Positions 23,081 to 26,570 of a stretch of DNA of 26,570 nucleotides are shown piece by piece. Source of the stretch: a virus. The position numbers and the translations under genes are program-made. The notes below the pieces were generated by a model. The model did not search any database. It saw only the letters and a program-made list of their open reading frames with translations, and had not been told where the DNA came from. Every line of letters begins with the position of its first letter. The first letter of the stretch is position 1. The stretch covers positions 1-26,570 of IMG/VR virus record IMGVR_UViG_3300009378_000050; one strand, given 5' to 3'.

Positions 23081-23442
23081 TGTTCCTTTGCTAAGCCTAA
23101 GTCGAAAAAAGATGAATATTGAGAATGTATTACATGAGTGAATAACTCTGCAACTACACCTAAGTTTTCTTCAAACATTTCATCAATTGTCTCTTGAGTA
23201 ATCTTTTGATTATCTATACGAACTTGACAGATAAAGTGCTTAACTAGATTAGCTGCTTGTTTAGGGTCAGATGAACCCATAATAGCCACTACAGTAGAAG
23301 CTATATTTAATTCCGCTATGTTAATAATATTTTCTGTGCCTAGATACTTACCTGCTAAAGTTAAGTTTTCTAAGGCTACGCCTACACTCCATGAAGGTAT
23401 ATAAATTTCTCTACCATCTTTTATTGTAGCTGTATATGACAT
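23065..23442 (-). CDS. Tail assembly chaperone (short, unshifted form)
   Basis: A 125-residue protein between the tube and tape-measure genes, with an AGGAG ribosome binding site 5-6 bases before its ATG. This is the position of gpG in lambda and of its counterparts in P2, Mu and other tailed phages. The protein is mostly helical in its C-terminal half (KQAANLVKHFICQV, QETIDEMFEENLGVVAELFTHVI). The N-terminal 'Y-x-A-x-I-K-D-G-R-E-I-Y-I-P-x-W' strand block fits small chaperones that coat the tape-measure protein before tube assembly. It ends at a TAG shortly after a run of five C bases, where a -1 shift would give a longer form. No specific family was recognised with certainty; the role follows from position and the frameshift layout. 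Confidence 0.7.
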   Translation of the reverse strand: MSYTATIKDGREIYIPSWSVGVALENLTLAGKYLGTENIINIAELNIASTVVAIMGSSDPKQAANLVKHFICQVRIDNQKITQETIDEMFEENLGVVAELFTHVIHSQYSSFFDLGLAKEHSPDK

Positions 23443-23454
23443 TTTATTCTCCTA

Positions 23455-23487
23455 AAATAAAAAAGCCCCATCCTAGAAGGATAGAGC
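23455..23487 (-). terminator. Intrinsic terminator after the tail tube gene
   Basis: On the minus strand a 9-bp stem (arms GCTCTATCC and GGATGGGGC, with two G-U pairs) closes a 5-base loop TTCTA. It is followed directly by TTTTTTATTTT. It lies between the tube stop codon and the ribosome binding site of the chaperone gene. The downstream genes are clearly late genes without another obvious promoter here, so this is probably a leaky terminator that lowers expression after the very abundant sheath and tube. Confidence 0.8.
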
Positions 23488-23503
23488 AATTTGTTTGGTT
23501 TGT

Positions 23504-23998
23504 TTAGATTGATTCACCAATCTCTAGGTTGTCATTACCGAATGCACGATTCATAGCAACCTTTTCAAAAGTAAGTACCCAAGTTACGGTATTCATGGTT
23601 TGACCACGAGACATAGCTGGCATAGCTAAGATTACGCCATTAGTTAGTGTAGCTTCATCTTTACCCATGTTATCTTTCAACTTGGCTTGGATAGGCTTAA
23701 CTAAGGCACCATCTGCTTCTGCTAAAGACTGGAAGTAGTTTGCATAATCTTGCAAATATTTGTTCTCTTCCGAATTCATGAGTACTGGAAATGTTAAATC
23801 CCCAGCTACTATACGTTGCATACTTACAACCATATCACCATAAGCACCGAACTGAGTCGTTGCAATGGGTGCTCTACGCATAATGTTAATTAAGTTTTCA
23901 CCAGTAGAGAAACCACGTACTGATAATTTCTTAACAGAGCCAGAGGCAGAAGGAATCTCTAAGATTAAATCTACATTAGCAAAACTATATTGATACAT
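23504..23998 (-). CDS. Tail tube protein (DUF3277-like)
   Basis: A 164-residue protein with an AAGGAAT ribosome binding site. Its pattern fits DUF3277-type tail tube subunits: an N-terminal strand (YQYSFANVDLILEIP), an 'FSTGENLINIMRRAP' strand-turn, then 'FGAYGDMVVSMQRIVAGDLTFPVLMNSEENKYLQ'. The family typically shows 'G-x-x-G-x-x-x-x-S/R-x-x-x-x-x-G-x-I-T-x-x-L-x-x-S-x-x-N-x-x-L' in this place. The end is the usual tube C-terminus with 'W-x-L-x-F-E-K'. The protein would form stacked hexameric rings inside the sheath, through which DNA leaves the capsid. It sits directly after the sheath gene, the canonical order. A terminator hairpin follows its stop codon. Confidence 0.78.
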   Translation of the reverse strand: MYQYSFANVDLILEIPSASGSVKKLSVRGFSTGENLINIMRRAPIATTQFGAYGDMVVSMQRIVAGDLTFPVLMNSEENKYLQDYANYFQSLAEADGALVKPIQAKLKDNMGKDEATLTNGVILAMPAMSRGQTMNTVTWVLTFEKVAMNRAFGNDNLEIGESI

Positions 23999-24008
23999 TT
24001 ATTATTCC

Positions 24009-25454
24009 TTATTCTGAGAATGAGCCGCTTACAATTACTTCATGTAAAGCACCAGCGCCTACCATGTCAAAAGTCATACCTGAATAGATACGATTACCTT
24101 TGTCGCCAGCAGGTACTTGGTCAATTGTAGGAGCATTAATACGGAAACCACGAGGTAAGAAAGTGCCATCAGGTAAGAAACCTGCACTTGCTAGACCGTT
24201 AGTAACTGCTGCTTGTAAAGCTCTGTCTAATGCAGCTTCTACAATATTGATACCTGTTTGGTTGAAAGGAATCTTATCAGGTGACAAATACAATGTATTA
24301 AATAAGTCAGTTTCACAACGATTCTCTAACCATAATACACCGTGAGTAGTGTCTAACCATGTGCCAGAAGACATACGAGAATCTGTAAAAGCATTTACAC
24401 TCTTACCAATCTTCACTACAGCATTAGCAAACTTACTACGTAAGTGGCCTAACTCACTAGGGGTTAAATCTTCTGCGGTAACACCAGCTAACTGTTTAAG
24501 GTTAAGAGTCATTGTAGTGTTGAAACCATTAAAGTTAACACTTGCGACACGTCCAAATGCAGCAGCACTAGGGTACTCATTCGGTGAGTTAGAGAAAGTA
24601 GTCATTACAAAGTTTGAAGTAATTGCTTTCAATTTAGCTGCTACGTTATTTTCACTGCTAGTCAGTGTAGTAATATCATTAGTAGTATTACAAAAGATTT
24701 TCTTAAAGCCTGTAGCTGCCTGTGCAATTTCTACAACAGTAGAACCTGCTTTATCATCACGCATAGACTTGTCAGTTACAAGACCTACAAAGTCAATACC
24801 TTTATCGACTGCTGCTGCTAATGATTCTGTTGGAGTTTCTATATCCACACCTACAGAAGACCTTGCCTTACTTTGGTCTAGACCTAAGACTTCGGCTACA
24901 TCACCTGTTGCAAATGATACACTACTAGTTGCACCAGTGGTAACACTCTTGATTACAAACACACCGTTTTCATAAGTACAAGTACTGCCAGTACTGGCGC
25001 TATCTACTAGAGCATTTATAGTACTAGCTACATCGTCTAGAGTAGAAGCAGAAGATAAGTCAACTTCTACTGCACTTACTGTGCCACCATCTAGAGTTAC
25101 ATTAAACTCCATGTTAGGTGCAACGATTATTTCTTCTAAAGGTAAATGTAATCCACCTTTTAAGACAGCTTGTTGTGCAGTATCATAAGACATGATAGCT
25201 ACAAAATCTGTAGGTGTAGGTGTTTGACCATAGAAAGCTTGAGCAGCTTTAAAGACTTCTGAATTTGCATTCCAGTCTTCTGATACAGTCTTTAAGCTAG
25301 TATAAGCTCTAGCTCGTTCTGTCGGTGATATAGGATTAATAGCATCATCAGAGCTAAGTCCTAAGAAACCTAAGATGCCAAAATTACCACCAGAGACACC
25401 CACTGGCGATACTGAGATAGATACATCAGCAAATTCAGTTATTTCAATTGCCAT
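24009..25454 (-). CDS. Contractile tail sheath protein (DUF3383-like)
   Basis: A 481-residue protein whose ATG follows a GAGGAAT ribosome binding site. The N-terminus (ITEFADVSISVSPVGVSGGN, then FGILGFLG) and the 'RARAYTSLKTVSEDW...VFKAAQAFYGQTPTP' block match the DUF3383 family, which contains sheath subunits of contractile-tail phages. The C-terminal third has a sheath-like Pro/Asn-rich segment (FLPDGTFLPRGFRINAPTID) and ends with strands that would join neighbouring subunits. The sheath polymerises around the tail tube and contracts to drive it through the host envelope. It is followed at once by the tube gene, and both precede an intrinsic terminator. That layout fits the high copy number of these two proteins. 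Confidence 0.82.
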   Translation of the reverse strand: MAIEITEFADVSISVSPVGVSGGNFGILGFLGLSSDDAINPISPTERARAYTSLKTVSEDWNANSEVFKAAQAFYGQTPTPTDFVAIMSYDTAQQAVLKGGLHLPLEEIIVAPNMEFNVTLDGGTVSAVEVDLSSASTLDDVASTINALVDSASTGSTCTYENGVFVIKSVTTGATSSVSFATGDVAEVLGLDQSKARSSVGVDIETPTESLAAAVDKGIDFVGLVTDKSMRDDKAGSTVVEIAQAATGFKKIFCNTTNDITTLTSSENNVAAKLKAITSNFVMTTFSNSPNEYPSAAAFGRVASVNFNGFNTTMTLNLKQLAGVTAEDLTPSELGHLRSKFANAVVKIGKSVNAFTDSRMSSGTWLDTTHGVLWLENRCETDLFNTLYLSPDKIPFNQTGINIVEAALDRALQAAVTNGLASAGFLPDGTFLPRGFRINAPTIDQVPAGDKGNRIYSGMTFDMVGAGALHEVIVSGSFSE

Positions 25455-25456
25455 TG

Positions 25457-25987
25457 TTATTCCTCGTTAATATTAATATTTAAAAGTATACTATCCAAGT
25501 TTTCTGTTACGTATCTTCCAGTTGTTTCAACTGTACCAATAGTACTTATTACTTCTTCATATACTCTTGTTGTGTAAACTTCAAGAGAGAAACCTTGTCT
25601 GATTTCCCATTCCTTCTCAAGTTTAGCGTCTTCATTTGATAGAGGAGTTACCTTAATAAAACCTACACCAGTTTCCATCATAAGCTGTTTCATAGCTTCT
25701 GACGTCCAACCATGAAGGACTTTAGAACTAGGTACACCATTAGTATCTACAACACCTATTCTAAACCTTAGTCTAGCTGGGCTGTATGTACGGTAAGTTA
25801 TGCTCACATCATCTTGTGCTACTACTTGCTGGTTAGGTATTCCAACAGGGTATTCTTCTAGTAGTCTAATATGAGCAAATTCACCTTCTGGTCTTTTAGC
25901 ACCTTCTTGTCTGGCAGGATAAGAAAATCCTTCTATGCCTACCATACTATCAATGAAGACTTGGATAGCTTTTACATCTTCTCTCAT
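25457..25987 (-). CDS. Phage neck / tail terminator protein
   Basis: The product is 176 residues from the ATG at 25987, which overlaps the upstream stop as ATGA. An in-frame TTG three codons earlier is a less likely start. The sequence resembles phage neck terminator (gp12-like) proteins: an N-terminal helix (VKAIQVFIDSM), a 'PEGEFAHIRLLEEYPVG' strand-turn, a central 'YRTYSPARLRFRIGVVDTNG' strand, a helix with WTSEAMKQLMM, and C-terminal strands typical of the tail-terminator fold. These proteins cap the completed tail tube and help join it to the head. The gene lies immediately upstream of the sheath gene, which is the usual place for the terminator in contractile-tail phages. Confidence is good for the role and moderate for the exact family. 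Confidence 0.7.
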   Translation of the reverse strand: MREDVKAIQVFIDSMVGIEGFSYPARQEGAKRPEGEFAHIRLLEEYPVGIPNQQVVAQDDVSITYRTYSPARLRFRIGVVDTNGVPSSKVLHGWTSEAMKQLMMETGVGFIKVTPLSNEDAKLEKEWEIRQGFSLEVYTTRVYEEVISTIGTVETTGRYVTENLDSILLNININEE

Positions 25988-26358
25988 GGTTTCCAATTCT
26001 CCGATTCTTCTAACAAATACCCATTGAAGTTGAACTCTGATTCGTCAGATTGTTGCAGAACATTGTAGTACTTACCTTTATGCTCTATCTTATCACCTAT
26101 CTTTAAGGTGTATTTGCCTTGCATATAAAGAGAACGATAGTTGCTAAGCCTTATACCACCATCCATATTTTGGACAGCTATACCTTCATCAAATTGGGAG
26201 AACCTATTACCTCTAGTAAATACTCCCCATACATTGACTTTGGTTTTCCTACCTTCTATCCAGTCGTTGTTTTCGTCATAATGACCTTCTTCTATACTAT
26301 GACGAATGAGCTTAGTAGTCATACGACTATTAAAAGCTCCTTTCATATTCATAGCCAT
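25984..26358 (-). CDS. Putative head-tail adaptor / neck protein
   Basis: A 124-residue protein just downstream of the DUF4054-like gene. The ATG at 26358 lies two bases after the upstream TAA, and the GGGG of the upstream gene end acts as a Shine-Dalgarno-like element. The C-terminal half (KIGDKIEHKGKYYNVLQQ, then FNFNGYLLEE) has the beta-strand pattern of small head-tail joining proteins: 'gD-x-I-x-x-x-G-x-x-Y-x-V', then a polar turn and a 'G-Y' strand. Proteins of this size between connector and tail terminator seal the capsid portal or adapt it to the tail. No catalytic motif or membrane segment is visible. Its TGA overlaps the start of the next gene (ATGA), suggesting translational coupling. 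The role is inferred mainly from gene order. Confidence 0.55.
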   Translation of the reverse strand: MAMNMKGAFNSRMTTKLIRHSIEEGHYDENNDWIEGRKTKVNVWGVFTRGNRFSQFDEGIAVQNMDGGIRLSNYRSLYMQGKYTLKIGDKIEHKGKYYNVLQQSDESEFNFNGYLLEESENWKP

Positions 26359-26360
26359 AG

Positions 26361-26570
26361 TTAAACCCCGATTATTCCGACAGTAACTTTTCTGCGATAG
26401 CTAAGATATTGTTTACCATAAGAAGTACTATACAAGTTTTCTAAGGTGGGATTTAAATCACCTATAGCATTATGTATAACAACATCATCTACTTCTTGTT
26501 TCTTAGCTGGTGCCATTATACCTGAATCGCCTGACTCTGTATGTTCTGCTACAGCTAACAAGTGAGCTGC
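26361..26570 (-). CDS. DUF4054-like head-tail connector protein (partial, C-terminal part)
   Basis: The reading frame is open at the right edge of the window, so only about the last 69 residues are visible and the true start lies outside. The visible part starts with a helical segment (AAHLLAVAEHTESGDSG). It ends with a Tyr/Arg-rich stretch (TSYGKQYLSYRRK). This resembles the C-terminus of DUF4054 phage proteins, which usually have a helix, a glycine turn and then a 'T-x-YG-x-x-Y/F-x-x-L-x-R' segment. DUF4054 proteins sit in the head-tail connector block next to the neck genes, and that is the position here: the next gene downstream is a head-tail adaptor-like protein, followed by the tail terminator. 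The family call comes from pattern memory and position. Confidence 0.6.
   Translation of the reverse strand, partial: AAHLLAVAEHTESGDSGIMAPAKKQEVDDVVIHNAIGDLNPTLENLYSTSYGKQYLSYRRKVTVGIIGV

Noticed and set aside
24349-24975. Long plus-strand frame opposite the sheath gene
   Set aside because: No ribosome binding site; it is the antisense shadow of a well-supported gene with biased codon use.

Overview
This window is part of an AT-rich tailed bacteriophage genome. Every supported gene lies on the minus strand, so the genes are transcribed from right to left. It encodes a contractile-tail (myovirus-type) virion with DUF3383-like sheath and DUF3277-like tube proteins, plus a single-subunit, T7-like RNA polymerase. 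Nearly every gene has a strong AGGAG/GGAG ribosome binding site, as expected in a bacterial host. The sequence alone does not identify the host species. No tRNA, rRNA, CRISPR array, insertion sequence or plus-strand gene was found.

Right part, about 26570 to 6014: a dense late operon in classical virion-assembly order. It begins with a partial DUF4054-like connector, a head-tail adaptor-like protein and a neck/tail terminator. The contractile sheath and tail tube follow, then an intrinsic terminator that probably lowers downstream expression. Next is a tail assembly chaperone pair made by a predicted -1 ribosomal frameshift (23065-23082), then a 1202-residue tape-measure-position protein. The baseplate genes come next: hub, Dit-like protein, gp138/gpV-type spike, gp25-like wedge protein, J-like wedge protein and DUF2612-like protein. 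The operon ends with four large adhesin or fibre proteins and a strong terminator at 5964-6000. The tape-measure-position protein carries an internal YqaJ/lambda-exonuclease-type nuclease domain, which is the most unusual feature in the window.

Middle, about 6013 to 3057: an AT-rich, hairpin-rich gap of about 590 bases with no supported gene, then a 26-residue one-helix membrane microprotein, a 52-residue protein, and a compact T7-like RNA polymerase. The polymerase has recognisable motifs A, B and C but a much shorter N-terminal region than T7 RNA polymerase.

Left part, about 3056 to 1: a gene-free stretch of about 950 bases with repeats, strand skew and a potential structured RNA. A tight cluster of six small genes follows, including a GNAT-type acetyltransferase and a Cys-rich mini-protein, and looks like an early or host-takeover module. 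A repeated motif on the minus strand (core TTCTAGGTAGGGTA, with variants) occurs in the gaps near the polymerase. It is a candidate promoter or operator family, which is an inference only.
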